Positions 1 to 8,598 are shown, numbered from the stretch's first letter. The stretch is DNA of 64,000 nt from Plantimonas leprariae (GCF_008802405.1 NZ_VZDO01000015.1:62001-126000), one strand, 5' to 3'. Numbers and translations are program-made. The notes: generated by a model from the sequence alone, not told the origin.

Positions 1-26
1 CGCCGGTGCCAGCAGGAACGAGCTTC

Positions 27-968
27 ATGTCGGATACGACCTATCATCCCGCCGCCGTCCGCGAGCCCGCGACGGTGGCGCCCGCCTACGCCGTGCCGCC
101 GCGGCGCGTCTCGTGGGGGGCGATCATCGCGGGGGCGATCATCACCTTCGTGGTGCAGATCATGCTCGGCCTGCTCGGCATCGGCATCGGCCTTTCGACC
201 GTCGATCCGGCCGGCAACGGCGCCCCGACCCTGTCCACCCTCGGCACGAGCACCGGCATCTGGGCCATCGTCACCGTCCTGATCGCGACCTTCATCGGCG
301 GCTACTCGGCGGCGCGGCTGTCCGGCGTGTTGACGCGCGGCGAGAGCGTCCTCCACGGCGTCGTCACCTGGGCGACCTCGACGCTCCTGATCGTCTATCT
401 CCTGACCAGCGGCGCCGGCTCGATCATCTCCGGCACGTTGGGTACGGTCGGCTCGTCGTTCAGCGCCATCGGCAGCGCAGTGCAGGCGGTCGCGCCGAAT
501 TCGCTGGCCGGCCTGCCGGAGGGGCTGCAGAACCAGGCGCGCGATCTTCTCCGCCGCGGCGAGCAACAGGGTCAGCAGGCCGTGAACCAGGCGCAACAAC
601 AAGGTCAGCAGGCTGCCGATCAGGCCCGGCAGGCGACCGGCGAGCCGGACCTGACCCGTGCCATTCCGGAGATCGTGCGCGGGTTGGCCCCCAACGCCAC
701 GCCCGAGCAGCGGCAGGCGGCAGTGACCGTGGTCTCGCAGCAGGCCGGCATCCCGCAGCAGGAAGCCGAACAGCGTCTCCAGCAGTTCCAGGGCCAGTAC
801 AACCAGGCGCTGGACCAGGTGAAGCAGACGGCCGACGCCTCCGCAAAGAACGTTTCCACCGCCGCCTTCGCCGGCTTCGTGGCGCTGCTCGTCGGCGTCA
901 TCGTCGCGGCGATCGGCGGGGCGGCCGGCCGCCCGCGTCTGCCCGCGACTCATCGAGTGACTGCGTAA
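27..968 (+). CDS. Multi-pass membrane protein with Gln-rich segment (PhnA-like / YrzE-type)
   Basis: The 313-residue product has three hydrophobic segments near residues 31-52, 74-94 and 108-128. A Gln/Ala-rich, probably helical stretch lies near 175-215, and a last transmembrane segment is near 280-300. Rhizobial proteins with the WGAIIAGAI opening are often annotated PhnA-like or as TIGR04086/YrzE-type membrane proteins; no function is established. I chose the ATG at 27 because AGGAAC sits about 9 bases upstream, while the in-frame GTG at 6 is at the window edge without a visible ribosome binding site. A strong terminator follows, so the gene ends its transcription unit. The family name is tentative; the membrane topology is seen in the sequence. 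Confidence 0.75.
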   Translation: MSDTTYHPAAVREPATVAPAYAVPPRRVSWGAIIAGAIITFVVQIMLGLLGIGIGLSTVDPAGNGAPTLSTLGTSTGIWAIVTVLIATFIGGYSAARLSGVLTRGESVLHGVVTWATSTLLIVYLLTSGAGSIISGTLGTVGSSFSAIGSAVQAVAPNSLAGLPEGLQNQARDLLRRGEQQGQQAVNQAQQQGQQAADQARQATGEPDLTRAIPEIVRGLAPNATPEQRQAAVTVVSQQAGIPQQEAEQRLQQFQGQYNQALDQVKQTADASAKNVSTAAFAGFVALLVGVIVAAIGGAAGRPRLPATHRVTA

Positions 969-988
969 ACCACCGATTTCACATCTGA

Positions 989-1021
989 AAAGGCCGGGGC
1001 GGCGCTGTCGCCCCGGCCTTT
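989..1021 (+). terminator. Rho-independent terminator
   Basis: A 10-bp GC-rich stem (992-1001 with 1009-1018) is extended by three A-T pairs around a 7-base loop and ends in TTT. It lies 21 bases after the membrane-protein stop codon. Confidence 0.8.
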
Positions 1022-1158
1022 CGCGTGTCCGGGCGGGTCGAACCGGCAATTGCGGGCAACACGCAAATGGTGTCCCGGAAGCCACACTCGCGATCCGTTA
1101 TCATTTCGTTAACACGGTTTTATTTGCTCACTAATCTCAATGCCCGCAATGGTAGCTC

Positions 1159-1353
1159 ATGCTCGCTGCGGAACAGCAACTCGCGGAAACCTTCGCCCGC
1201 ATGGCCTGCGAGGTGCTGATCGGGCAGGTCGGCGTCGAGCAGGCCTATCGCGAAATCTCGGCCCTGTTCGCCGCGGCGGACGAGGATCTCCGCCAGATGT
1301 ACATGGAGATCATCGCGGTGATGGAGTTGGTGCGGTCCGGCGCGCGCGGCTGA
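1159..1353 (+). CDS. Small hypothetical protein (64 aa)
   Basis: I do not recognise this protein. The 64-residue product is predicted mostly helical and has no signal peptide or membrane segment; it contains a hydrophobic/acidic helix pattern (MACEVLIGQVGVEQAYREI). The 137 bases upstream, after the terminator, are AT-richer than the surroundings and could hold its promoter. No clear ribosome binding site precedes the ATG. Codon use resembles the neighbours, which supports a real gene. Confidence 0.5.
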   Translation: MLAAEQQLAETFARMACEVLIGQVGVEQAYREISALFAAADEDLRQMYMEIIAVMELVRSGARG

Positions 1354-1468
1354 TCGCCCGAACGAAAATACCGCCGGCTCGGTGCTTTCGTCTCGTTCGA
1401 AGGTTGACCCGGCCGCCTCGTCCCCAACATTCCGACCCGACCGGCGCAACGGGAGGGGAGCGGCCGAG

Positions 1469-2482
1469 ATGCCGAAATTTGCCGTCGTGGGGCTCGACCA
1501 CGGCCATGCCTTCGACCACGTCAAGGGGCTGATCGCCGCCGGGGCGGAATTCGCCGGCTACTGCCCGCAGACGACCGTCCCGGCCCTGCTGGAGCGGTTT
1601 CGCGAGACCTATCCCGAGGCGCCGGAACTCGATCGCGACCGCATCTTCGACGACCCGTCGATCGGCATCGTCTGCATCTCGGCGGTGCCGCGCGAGCGCG
1701 CCGGCCTCGCCTGCCGCGCGATGCGGGCGGGCAAGGACGCGATGCTCGACAAGCCGGGCGTCACCACGGCGGCGCAGCTCGACGAGGTGAAGCGCACCGT
1801 CGCCGAGACCGGCCGTATCTTCTCCGTCTGCTTCTCGGAGCGTCACGGCGTGCGCTCGGCGGTGAAGGCCGGGAAACTCGTGGCGGAGGGCGCGATCGGC
1901 CGGGTGATCCAGACGATCGGCATGGGGCCGCACCGCCTGCAACTGCCGACCCGGCCGGACTGGTTCTTCGACCCGGACGCCTTCGGCGGCATCATCGTCG
2001 ACATCGCCTCGCACCAGATCGACCAGTTCCTGTTCTACACCGGCTCGGAAACCGCCGAGGTGGCGGCGAGCTCGATCGGCAATTTCGGCATGCCGGAAAA
2101 GCCCGCCTTCCAGGATTTCGGCGAGGTGCTGCTGCGCTCGGAGACGGCGTCCGGCTACGTCCGCGTCGACTGGTTCACGCCGGAGGCGCTGCCGACCTGG
2201 GGCGACGGCCGCCTGACCATCCTCGGCACGGAGGGCTATATCGAGCTCCGGAAATACATCGACATCGCGGGGCGGCCGGGCAAGGACCACCTGTTCCTCG
2301 TGAGCGGCACGGCGATGACCCACATCGACTGCTCCGGCGAGAAGCTCGAATATTTCGACGCCTTCCTCGCCGACGTCCGGGATCGGACGGAAACGGCGAT
2401 GCCGCAGGCGCATGTCTACGAGGTCTGCCGGCTGTCGGTCGAGGCGCAGGCGAAAGCTGCGCGGATCGGTGGGATCCGGTAG
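1469..2482 (+). CDS. Gfo/Idh/MocA-family oxidoreductase
   Basis: This is a putative NAD(P)-dependent sugar or polyol dehydrogenase of 337 residues. The N-terminus is a Rossmann beta-alpha-beta unit (FAVVGLDHGHAF). A DKPG motif near residue 92 stands where the family has EKP, and the C-terminal domain has the conserved histidine in DIASHQIDQF. The ATG at 1469 is preferred over an upstream in-frame start because GGGAGGGG precedes it by about ten bases. A VOC protein follows after 9 bases, so the two are probably co-transcribed and may act on the same metabolite. The substrate cannot be named. Confidence 0.85.
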   Translation: MPKFAVVGLDHGHAFDHVKGLIAAGAEFAGYCPQTTVPALLERFRETYPEAPELDRDRIFDDPSIGIVCISAVPRERAGLACRAMRAGKDAMLDKPGVTTAAQLDEVKRTVAETGRIFSVCFSERHGVRSAVKAGKLVAEGAIGRVIQTIGMGPHRLQLPTRPDWFFDPDAFGGIIVDIASHQIDQFLFYTGSETAEVAASSIGNFGMPEKPAFQDFGEVLLRSETASGYVRVDWFTPEALPTWGDGRLTILGTEGYIELRKYIDIAGRPGKDHLFLVSGTAMTHIDCSGEKLEYFDAFLADVRDRTETAMPQAHVYEVCRLSVEAQAKAARIGGIR

Positions 2483-2491
2483 GCGCGGACC

Positions 2492-2890
2492 ATGCTGAAG
2501 AGCTTCGAGCATGTCGGCATGACCGTCTCGGACATGGAGCGGACGATCGAGTTCTACTGCGGCCTCCTCGGCCTGGCGCTCACCTTGCGCAAGACGAACG
2601 CGGACGGCTCGGAGCTCGCCTTCCTCGATGCCGGCGGCGGCATGCTGGAGATCGTCGCGCCCGCCGGCGGCGCGGCGCCGGCATCCGACGTGCCGCCCGG
2701 CACGGCCGGCCTCCGGCACCTGACCTTCCTGTTCGACAGCATCGAAACGGCCTTCGCCCGCCTGGAGGCGGCGGGCGTTACCGTGCGCGAGCGGCCCCGG
2801 CTCGCCTTCAACCAAGAGGTCTTCCGGAAGGTCGCCTTCGTCGGCGACCCCGACGGGATCATAGTGGAGCTCGCCGAGCGCGCGAGCTGA
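2492..2890 (+). CDS. VOC-family (glyoxalase-like) protein
   Basis: The 132-residue single-module vicinal-oxygen-chelate protein resembles methylmalonyl-CoA epimerase and glyoxalase I. Likely metal ligands are the His in FEHVGMTV, the Glu in MLEIVAP, the His in LRHLTFLF and the Glu in IIVELAE, which is the family's usual pattern. It follows the Gfo/Idh/MocA gene by 9 bases. It ends directly against the stop codon of the convergent molybdenum hydroxylase subunit, leaving no intergenic base. An isomerase or epimerase working with the upstream dehydrogenase is a reasonable inference. Confidence 0.8.
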   Translation: MLKSFEHVGMTVSDMERTIEFYCGLLGLALTLRKTNADGSELAFLDAGGGMLEIVAPAGGAAPASDVPPGTAGLRHLTFLFDSIETAFARLEAAGVTVRERPRLAFNQEVFRKVAFVGDPDGIIVELAERAS

Positions 2891-5140
2891 TCAGGTCGAA
2901 GGCGGGCGGTCGAGCGCCGCTCGCAGTCGCGCGCGGCTGAGCGGCAGGTCGCGCAGCCGTATGCCGGTGGCGTCGAGGATGGCGTTGCCGATCGCCGCCG
3001 AGGTCGGTCCCTGCGCCGCTTCGCCGGTGCCGAGGAAGGGCTCGTTCGGCCGCTCCATGATGTGCACTTCCACCACGTCCGGTACCGAGCCGAAGCGCAG
3101 GATCGGGTAGCTGCCCCAGTCGAGGCTGGTGATGCGCTTTTGATCGAACGCCACTTCCTCGAACAGCGTCCAGCTCATCGACTGGAGAATGCCGCCTTCC
3201 GTCTGGTTGCGGATGCCGTCCGGGTTCACCGCCTGGCCGGAATCGATCGCGGCGACGGCTCGGGTCATCCGCACGCGGCCGGTGGAGCGGTCGACCTCCA
3301 CCTCGACGCCGAGCGCCAGATAGGCGGCGTGGTTCTTGTAGCGCGCGAAGGCGAAGCCGCGGCCGCGGTCGGGGCGCGGCTGCCAGTCGGCCCAGCCGAA
3401 GCGCTTCGCCGCCTCCTCGACCACGGCCTTCGCCCGCGGGTCGCCGAGATGGCGCAGCCGGAACTCCACCGGATCGGTCTTCGCCAGCCGCGCCAGATCG
3501 TCCATCGACGATTCGAGCGCGAAGACGTTGGCATAGGCGCCGAGCGCGCGCAGTGCCGAGACGCGCACCGGCATGTCGGGCAGGAAATGCCAGAGCACGC
3601 GCTTGTTCGGCAGACGGTAGAGCGGGTCGGCGTTGCGGTCGCCGTTGCCGGCCGGCGTGATCTCCAGCTTCGCCGGCTCCGGCGGAAAGGGCTGGGCGAG
3701 TTCGCGCGCGGGCAGCAGCGCGCCCGCGCCGCCCGGCCGGGTCGAATGCGTGTTGCTCCAGACGTCGTAGCGCCAGTGCGTGATGCGCCCGTCCGGCCCC
3801 AGCGCCGCCTCCACCTCGCCGAGCATCGCCGGCCCCTTCGGCTCGAAGCCGTTCTCCTGCTCGCGCATCCATTGCAGGCGGATCGGCCGGCCGGGGAGGG
3901 TGCGCGCGATCAGCGCCGCGTCCGCCGCGGCGTCGTCGGCACCGTTGTGACCGTAGCAGCCGGAGCCGGCCGCGTGGATGACCCGCACCTTTTCGGGCGG
4001 CAGGCGCAGCATCGCCGCGACCGCCTTCCGGTCGGGGAAGACGCCTTGCGTGTGCGACCAGACCGTCACCGCGTCGCCCTGCCAATGCGCCACCGCCACG
4101 GACGGCCCGATCGAGCCGTGCATCGTATAAGGCCGCGTGTAGCGCGCCTTGAACACGATCGCATCCGGCGGGAACGCGTCGGGCGAGCCGCTTTCCGCCA
4201 CCGTTCCCACCTCGCGCTCCAGGCCTTTCAGCGTGCCGGCGATGTCGGTCATGTCGGGAAGCCGTGCCGGCTCGTCCCAGCGCGCCGTCGCGGCGAGCGC
4301 CCGCATCGCGAGGATCGCCTGGTATTCCCGGTCCGCCGCGACGGCGAGGAAGGTCCCGTCGCGGATCACGGCGACGACGCCCGGCATCCGCTTCGCCGCT
4401 TCCTCGTCGACGGAAAGGAGCTTCGCGCCGGGGCCGGGCGGGCGCACGACGCGGGCGTGGAGCATGCCCTCGGGACGCAAATCCTGCAGATAGGCCGGAG
4501 CGCCGGTCAGCTTCGCCGGGATGTCCACCCGTGGCAGCGATTTTCCGACATGCCGGAACGCTTGCGGCGGCTTGGTGGGAAGGCCCGGTCGAACCTCGAC
4601 ATGAAGGTCGAGACCGGCGGCGAGGGCGCCATAGCCGAGCGTGCGCCCGTCCGGCGCGCGGACGGCCTTGGCCGCCGCCGCAAGACCCGCTTCGGGCAGG
4701 CCGAGCCGCCGCGCAGCCTCCGAGACGAGCAGGAGGCGCACCTCTGCCGCCGCCGCCCGGATCGCCGCGCCGCTGTTCTGCATCGACTGGCTGCCGGCGG
4801 TGAAGCCCTCGTCCGGCGTGGCGCCCGTGTCGGCGGTGAGGAGGCGGATGTCGCCGGGCTCGACGTCGAGTTCTTCGGCGGCGATCTGGACGAGCGCCGT
4901 CTGGATGCCCTGACCGAGCTCGGCCTTGCCGGTGAAGGCGGTGATCGCCCCGTCCGCGTCGATGCGGATCCAGCTGTCGAGAAGCGGCGCCTTCTTGAAG
5001 CTTTCCGATCCGGTCGGCCCGCCGCCGGAAACGCCCATCGGCTCCTGCGCGCGGGCGGGCGAATCGAGCGCGAAGGACACGACGAGCGCGCCGGCGCTCG
5101 CCAGGAACCCTCGGCGGTCGAGGGCGAGGGGGGCGCTCAC
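2891..5140 (-). CDS. Molybdopterin-binding subunit of a xanthine-oxidase-family aldehyde/N-heterocycle dehydrogenase
   Basis: The 749-residue catalytic subunit is of the isoquinoline 1-oxidoreductase beta (IorB) type. It opens with a twin-arginine signal (RRGFLAS after MSAPLALD), so the folded Mo enzyme should be exported to the periplasm. The conserved active-site region GTGEAAQGPTSAAIGNAI near the C-terminus includes the expected catalytic Glu. The GTG start at 5140 overlaps the stop of the 2Fe-2S gene as GTGA, so the two are translationally coupled. With the upstream cytochrome c gene this makes a three-subunit dehydrogenase that would pass electrons to the respiratory chain. The substrate (aldehyde, nicotinate-like or quinoline-like) is not evident. 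Confidence 0.9.
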   Translation of the reverse strand: MSAPLALDRRGFLASAGALVVSFALDSPARAQEPMGVSGGGPTGSESFKKAPLLDSWIRIDADGAITAFTGKAELGQGIQTALVQIAAEELDVEPGDIRLLTADTGATPDEGFTAGSQSMQNSGAAIRAAAAEVRLLLVSEAARRLGLPEAGLAAAAKAVRAPDGRTLGYGALAAGLDLHVEVRPGLPTKPPQAFRHVGKSLPRVDIPAKLTGAPAYLQDLRPEGMLHARVVRPPGPGAKLLSVDEEAAKRMPGVVAVIRDGTFLAVAADREYQAILAMRALAATARWDEPARLPDMTDIAGTLKGLEREVGTVAESGSPDAFPPDAIVFKARYTRPYTMHGSIGPSVAVAHWQGDAVTVWSHTQGVFPDRKAVAAMLRLPPEKVRVIHAAGSGCYGHNGADDAAADAALIARTLPGRPIRLQWMREQENGFEPKGPAMLGEVEAALGPDGRITHWRYDVWSNTHSTRPGGAGALLPARELAQPFPPEPAKLEITPAGNGDRNADPLYRLPNKRVLWHFLPDMPVRVSALRALGAYANVFALESSMDDLARLAKTDPVEFRLRHLGDPRAKAVVEEAAKRFGWADWQPRPDRGRGFAFARYKNHAAYLALGVEVEVDRSTGRVRMTRAVAAIDSGQAVNPDGIRNQTEGGILQSMSWTLFEEVAFDQKRITSLDWGSYPILRFGSVPDVVEVHIMERPNEPFLGTGEAAQGPTSAAIGNAILDATGIRLRDLPLSRARLRAALDRPPST

Positions 5141-5631
5141 GACGCTTTCCCGCCGTTCGCGGCCGCCGCTTCCCGCATCAGCTCGTCGGCGCGCTTCGCG
5201 GCGCGGAGGATGCGCATGTGCGTGCCGCAGCGGCAGAGATTGTATTCGAGAGCGTTGCGAACGTCGCCGTCGCCGGCGTCGGGCTTCTCGCGGAACAGCG
5301 CCTCGATCCGCATCATCATGCCGGGAATGCAGAAGCCGCATTGCGCCGCTTGGGTTTCGATGAACGCCCGCTGCACCGGTCCGGGCCTCTCGGCGGTGCC
5401 GAGCCCCTCCAGCGTCGTCACCCGGCGGCCCTCGATCAGCAGCGCGGGCATCGAGCAGGAAAGGACCGCCTGCCCGTCGACGATCACCGTGCAGGCGCCG
5501 CACTGGCCGAGGCCGCAGCCGTATTTCGCGCCGTTGAGCCCGAGCTCGTCGCGCAGGACGTAGAGAAGCGGCGTCGCCGGGTCGCTGGTGACCGCCCGGT
5601 CCGTGCCGTTGACGTTGATCGTGATCGCCAT
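5137..5631 (-). CDS. 2Fe-2S subunit of the xanthine-oxidase-family dehydrogenase
   Basis: The 164-residue electron-transfer subunit has two [2Fe-2S] sites. The N-terminal plant-ferredoxin-like site has cysteines in GCGLGQCGACT and VLSC; the C-terminal site has QCGFC and NLCRCG. This is the IorA/CoxS/PaoA architecture. The start MAITINVNG is preferred over an in-frame start 8 codons upstream because AAGGGA lies just before it. The gene starts 4 bases after the cytochrome c stop and overlaps the Mo subunit by 4 bases. It has no own signal peptide, so it probably crosses with the Tat-tagged large subunit. Confidence 0.92.
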   Translation of the reverse strand: MAITINVNGTDRAVTSDPATPLLYVLRDELGLNGAKYGCGLGQCGACTVIVDGQAVLSCSMPALLIEGRRVTTLEGLGTAERPGPVQRAFIETQAAQCGFCIPGMMMRIEALFREKPDAGDGDVRNALEYNLCRCGTHMRILRAAKRADELMREAAAANGGKAS

Positions 5632-5635
5632 CGCT

Positions 5636-7033
5636 TCAGTCCCTTGCGCCGACATTGGTCGGCGAGCGCTCGATCCCGTCGGCCGGGCGCACCACGACGT
5701 GGCGGGCGCCCGAACGGGTATCGGCGACGAGCTTTTCGAGGTCGGTCCAAGCCGGCTTGTCCGTGAAGGTCCGGCGCATGTAGGCGAGGAGCGCCACCGC
5801 GTCGGCGTCGCTCAAGGTTCCGGCGAAGGCCGGCATCACCGAGGAATAGTCGCCGTCGCCGGGCGGCAGGCCGTGCAGCACGACGGTGACGATGTTGCCG
5901 GGATCGGGCGCGGCGACGGCGGTGGAGAGGTGGAAGTCGAGCCCGCCATAGGGCTGCGGCCGGCCGCTCGCGTGGCAGGTGGCGCAGGCCGCGGCATAGA
6001 CCGCCTCGCCGCGCTCAGTGGAGGCCGGCTGGACCGCTGCCGTCAGCGAATCGCCGGCCGGCGCGGCGCCGCCCGGGCCACCGCCGCCGGCGACGTAGCG
6101 GCGCAAGCCCTCGGCCGCCGCCAGCCGCTCCGGTGCGGGCGGTCCCATGACGTCGGCGGCGTAGGCCGCCATCGCGTCGACATCGGCGTCCGGCAGGCCG
6201 GCGAGGTTGCCGGTGACTTCCGCCATCGGCCCGCGCGCGACGCCGTGCTCGGCGTGCCAGCCGTGCCGAAGGTAATGCGCCAGCGCGTCGGAGTTCCACG
6301 GGATCGGCGCGTGCGAGTCCCGGTTGATCGCGTAGGAGTTCCACCCCTCCGCTTCGCCGCCGGCCCAGTGCTCGGCCTTCTTTTCCGCGCCGAGGATGTT
6401 GCGCGGCGTGTGGCAGGCGCCGCAATGCGCGAGCCCTTCAGCGAGGTATGCACCGCGGTTGACCCTCTCGCTCTTTGTCGGATCCGGCCGGAACTCGCCC
6501 TCGCGGAAGAACAGGAGCTTCCAACCGGCGACGCTCATCCGGATGTTCAGCGGGAAGGGCAGGTCGTTCGGCGGCGGCGTTGCGCGGACGGGCGTGCGCG
6601 TCATCAGGTACGCGTAGAGCGCCCGGTTGTCCGTGTCTGAAACCAGCGTGTAGTGGTCGTAGGGAAAGGCCGGATAGAGGTGGTTGCCCTCGCGGTCGAC
6701 GCCTCGGCGCATCGAGCGGACGAAGGCCGCCTCGCTCCAGCGGCCGATACCGGTCTCCTCGTCGGGCGTGATGTTCGAGGAATGGATCGTGCCGAACGGC
6801 GTCGGGATCGCGAGGCCGCCGGCGAAGCTCTTGCCGCCCGGCACGGTGTGGCAGGCGATGCAGTTGCCGACCGCGGCGAGCTTCGCGCCCTCGGCGACGA
6901 GCCGGCCGTCGAAGGCGGCAGGGGCTGGCCGCTCGACCCGGTCGATCGCCGGTTCCCAGGCATAGGCGATGCCGGCGACCGTCGCGACGGCGACCAGTCC
7001 GAGACCGGCGAGGGCGATGCGAGCGATTTTCAT
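5636..7033 (-). CDS. Triheme c-type cytochrome, electron acceptor of the dehydrogenase
   Basis: The 465-residue protein has an N-terminal signal anchor (ARIALAGLGLVAVATVAGIAY) and three CXXCH heme sites: CIACH near residue 57, CGACH near 200 and CATCH near 350. This matches the cytochrome subunit of periplasmic alcohol, gluconate and aldehyde dehydrogenases, which pass electrons to ubiquinone or an oxidase. It is the first gene of the operon cytochrome - 2Fe-2S - Mo subunit, like acetic-acid-bacterial aldehyde dehydrogenases. The ATG at 7033 is the start that gives a clean signal sequence. The upstream region shared with the divergent nitroreductase carries palindromes. Confidence 0.92.
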   Translation of the reverse strand: MKIARIALAGLGLVAVATVAGIAYAWEPAIDRVERPAPAAFDGRLVAEGAKLAAVGNCIACHTVPGGKSFAGGLAIPTPFGTIHSSNITPDEETGIGRWSEAAFVRSMRRGVDREGNHLYPAFPYDHYTLVSDTDNRALYAYLMTRTPVRATPPPNDLPFPLNIRMSVAGWKLLFFREGEFRPDPTKSERVNRGAYLAEGLAHCGACHTPRNILGAEKKAEHWAGGEAEGWNSYAINRDSHAPIPWNSDALAHYLRHGWHAEHGVARGPMAEVTGNLAGLPDADVDAMAAYAADVMGPPAPERLAAAEGLRRYVAGGGGPGGAAPAGDSLTAAVQPASTERGEAVYAAACATCHASGRPQPYGGLDFHLSTAVAAPDPGNIVTVVLHGLPPGDGDYSSVMPAFAGTLSDADAVALLAYMRRTFTDKPAWTDLEKLVADTRSGARHVVVRPADGIERSPTNVGARD

Positions 7034-7040
7034 TGTTCCA

Positions 7041-7059
7041 GTTCGAAGGATAGTCGAAC
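7041..7059. promoter_or_regulatory. Palindrome in the cytochrome c / nitroreductase divergent region (candidate operator)
   Basis: GTTCGA and TCGAAC are spaced by 7 bases, 8 bases before the cytochrome start codon. A second, longer inverted repeat follows at 7078-7106 (GCCGGCT ... AGCCGGC enclosing TCGCGATTTCGCG), about 50 bases before the nitroreductase start. Either could bind a repressor; the regulator is not in the neighbourhood. Confidence 0.35.
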
Positions 7060-7156
7060 GGTCGCGAAGGTCATCCCGCCGGCTGATCGCGATTTCGCGA
7101 GCCGGCTCCGGATGCGGCGATCCGCCCCTGCCGGACGCCTGAAGTGGAGAATGCGG

Positions 7157-7981
7157 ATGGACGTGGAAACGACGCGGCGGATGGAGGCGGCCTGGCGGGC
7201 GCGCTACGGCGCGGCGGCGCCGGCCGCGATGCCGTGGAACGAGACGATCGCGGGCCTCCTCGCGCATCGCTCCGTGCGGGCCTACCGCGGCGATCCGCTT
7301 GCCCCCGGCACGCTGGAAGCGCTCGCGGCGGCGGCGCAATCGGCGCCGACTTCCTCCAACATGCAGGCGTGGTCGCTGGTGGCGGTGACGGAAGCGGCGA
7401 CGAAGCGGGAACTCGCCCGTCTCGCCGCCGGGCAGAAGCATATCGAGGAATGTCCGCTTTTCCTCGTCTTCCTCGCCGATCTCTCGCGCGCCGAGCGGCT
7501 GGCCGGGCGCGAGGGCGTCCGGCTGGAAAACCTCGCCTATCTCGAAACCTTCCTCGTCGCCGCGTTCGACGCCGCCTTCGCGGCTGAGAACGCGCTGGTC
7601 GCCGCCGAGTCGCTCGGCCTCTCCACCGTCTATATCGGTGCGCTGCGCAACCGGCCGGAAGCGGTGGCGGCGCTGCTCGGCCTCCCCGGCAACTCCGTCG
7701 CGCTGTTCGGCCTCTGCGTCGGCCATGCGGACGAGCCTCGCGTCCCGAACGGCGTCCGGCCGCGCCTGCCACAGGCGGCCGTCGTCCATTGCGAGCGCTA
7801 CGACGCCGCGAAGGAGGCCGATCTCGTGGCGGCTTACGACCGGACCTTCGCCGCGTCGCCGAACGGCGGTCCGCGGGGCTGGACGGCGCGGGTGTGCGAC
7901 CGCTTCGGTCCGCTCGCGGCGCTCGCCGGCCGCGAAACGCTGAAAGGCACGCTGCGCCGGCTCGGCTTCCCGCTGGCGTGA
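7157..7981 (+). CDS. NfsA/FRP-type nitroreductase (NADPH-dependent FMN oxidoreductase)
   Basis: The 274-residue flavoprotein belongs to the NfsA/FRP branch of nitroreductases. HRSVRAYRGDPL is the FMN-phosphate-binding opening and APTSSNMQAWS is the second conserved segment. A C-terminal arm follows, as in NfsA. Members reduce nitroaromatics, quinones or flavins in the cytoplasm. The ATG at 7157 is chosen because GGAG lies about 7 bases upstream; another ATG two codons earlier is too close to it. The gene is divergent from the Mo-hydroxylase operon, and shared control through the palindromes between them is possible but unproven. Confidence 0.85.
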   Translation: MDVETTRRMEAAWRARYGAAAPAAMPWNETIAGLLAHRSVRAYRGDPLAPGTLEALAAAAQSAPTSSNMQAWSLVAVTEAATKRELARLAAGQKHIEECPLFLVFLADLSRAERLAGREGVRLENLAYLETFLVAAFDAAFAAENALVAAESLGLSTVYIGALRNRPEAVAALLGLPGNSVALFGLCVGHADEPRVPNGVRPRLPQAAVVHCERYDAAKEADLVAAYDRTFAASPNGGPRGWTARVCDRFGPLAALAGRETLKGTLRRLGFPLA

Positions 7982-7996
7982 AGCCCGTCAGGCCTT

Positions 7997-8428
7997 TCAG
8001 CCGCCGGCGGCGCGGCGATAGCGGCAGAAGCTCGCGTAGCGCTTCGCCGGGCCGGCGACGCGCCAGTATTCCGCCCAGTCGTTGGTGCTGCGGCAGATGA
8101 TTCGGCCGAGATAGAGATCGGCGCCGCAGTCGTGGCGGACGGCCTGCGAAGCTCGCGCTCCAAGCGTGACGAAGGGGCGTCCGTCCGAAAAGAGCACATC
8201 GAGACGCGAATCGGCCGAGTGCAGACGGTAGGCCCGCTCGGCGGCGACCGTCCCGCGCGGCATCCGCAGTTTTCCCGTTTCCGCGAACGCATCCTCCGTC
8301 AGTTGGAGGCGGCCGGCGAAATGGTAGACCGCGTCGGCGCGATGATCGACGATCACGCGCCGGACGTCCCACAAACCGACGAACTCGGTCAGGAACTCCC
8401 CAGATCGCTCCTCAGTTGTTCTTCTCAT
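7997..8428 (-). CDS. DUF6314-like protein
   Basis: The 143-residue cytoplasmic protein has no signal peptide. The N-terminal part (FVGLWDVRRVIVDHR) and the end (WAEYWRVAGPAKRYASFCRY) resemble the DUF6314 family, whose members carry a W-x-V-x-GP-x-K-x-Y signature and look like small lipocalin-like beta barrels. No enzyme function is known. It is convergent with the nitroreductase (15 bases between stops) and divergent from the GGDEF/EAL gene across a region with a 26-bp palindrome. The family assignment is from memory of the signature and is moderately sure. Confidence 0.65.
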   Translation of the reverse strand: MRRTTEERSGEFLTEFVGLWDVRRVIVDHRADAVYHFAGRLQLTEDAFAETGKLRMPRGTVAAERAYRLHSADSRLDVLFSDGRPFVTLGARASQAVRHDCGADLYLGRIICRSTNDWAEYWRVAGPAKRYASFCRYRRAAGG

Positions 8429-8447
8429 CGGAAAGTAACTTTGGGTT

Positions 8448-8473
8448 GCATTCCATACACTCGTATGGATTGC
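8448..8473. promoter_or_regulatory. 26-bp imperfect palindrome between DUF6314-like gene and GGDEF/EAL gene
   Basis: The arms GCATTCCATAC (8448-8458) and GTATGGATTGC (8463-8473) match at 10 of 11 positions around a 4-base centre. The site lies in an AT-rich 170-base divergent intergenic region, 19 bases from one start codon and about 125 from the other. This is the form expected for a dimeric repressor or activator site. Confidence 0.45.
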
Positions 8474-8598
8474 ATGGAAGTCCTTCGCGTACCAAGCATT
8501 AATACTGACGTTTCTTCATATCTGCTCATTGGGCAATTGTTAGCATCCGCTGCGCAGAGTCATGCCGACGCGTGTTCCTCTTTGGTCGGCAAGTTTTC

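Noticed and set aside
560-640. Tandem repeat (CAG/CAA-rich)
   Set aside because: It encodes the Gln-rich helix of the first membrane protein; the units are irregular and not a DNA repeat.
3062-5563. An 833-codon forward frame opposite the molybdenum hydroxylase genes
   Set aside because: It is an antisense shadow of a high-GC gene; the composition is Arg-rich and has no domain, while the reverse strand shows complete Mo and Fe-S motifs.
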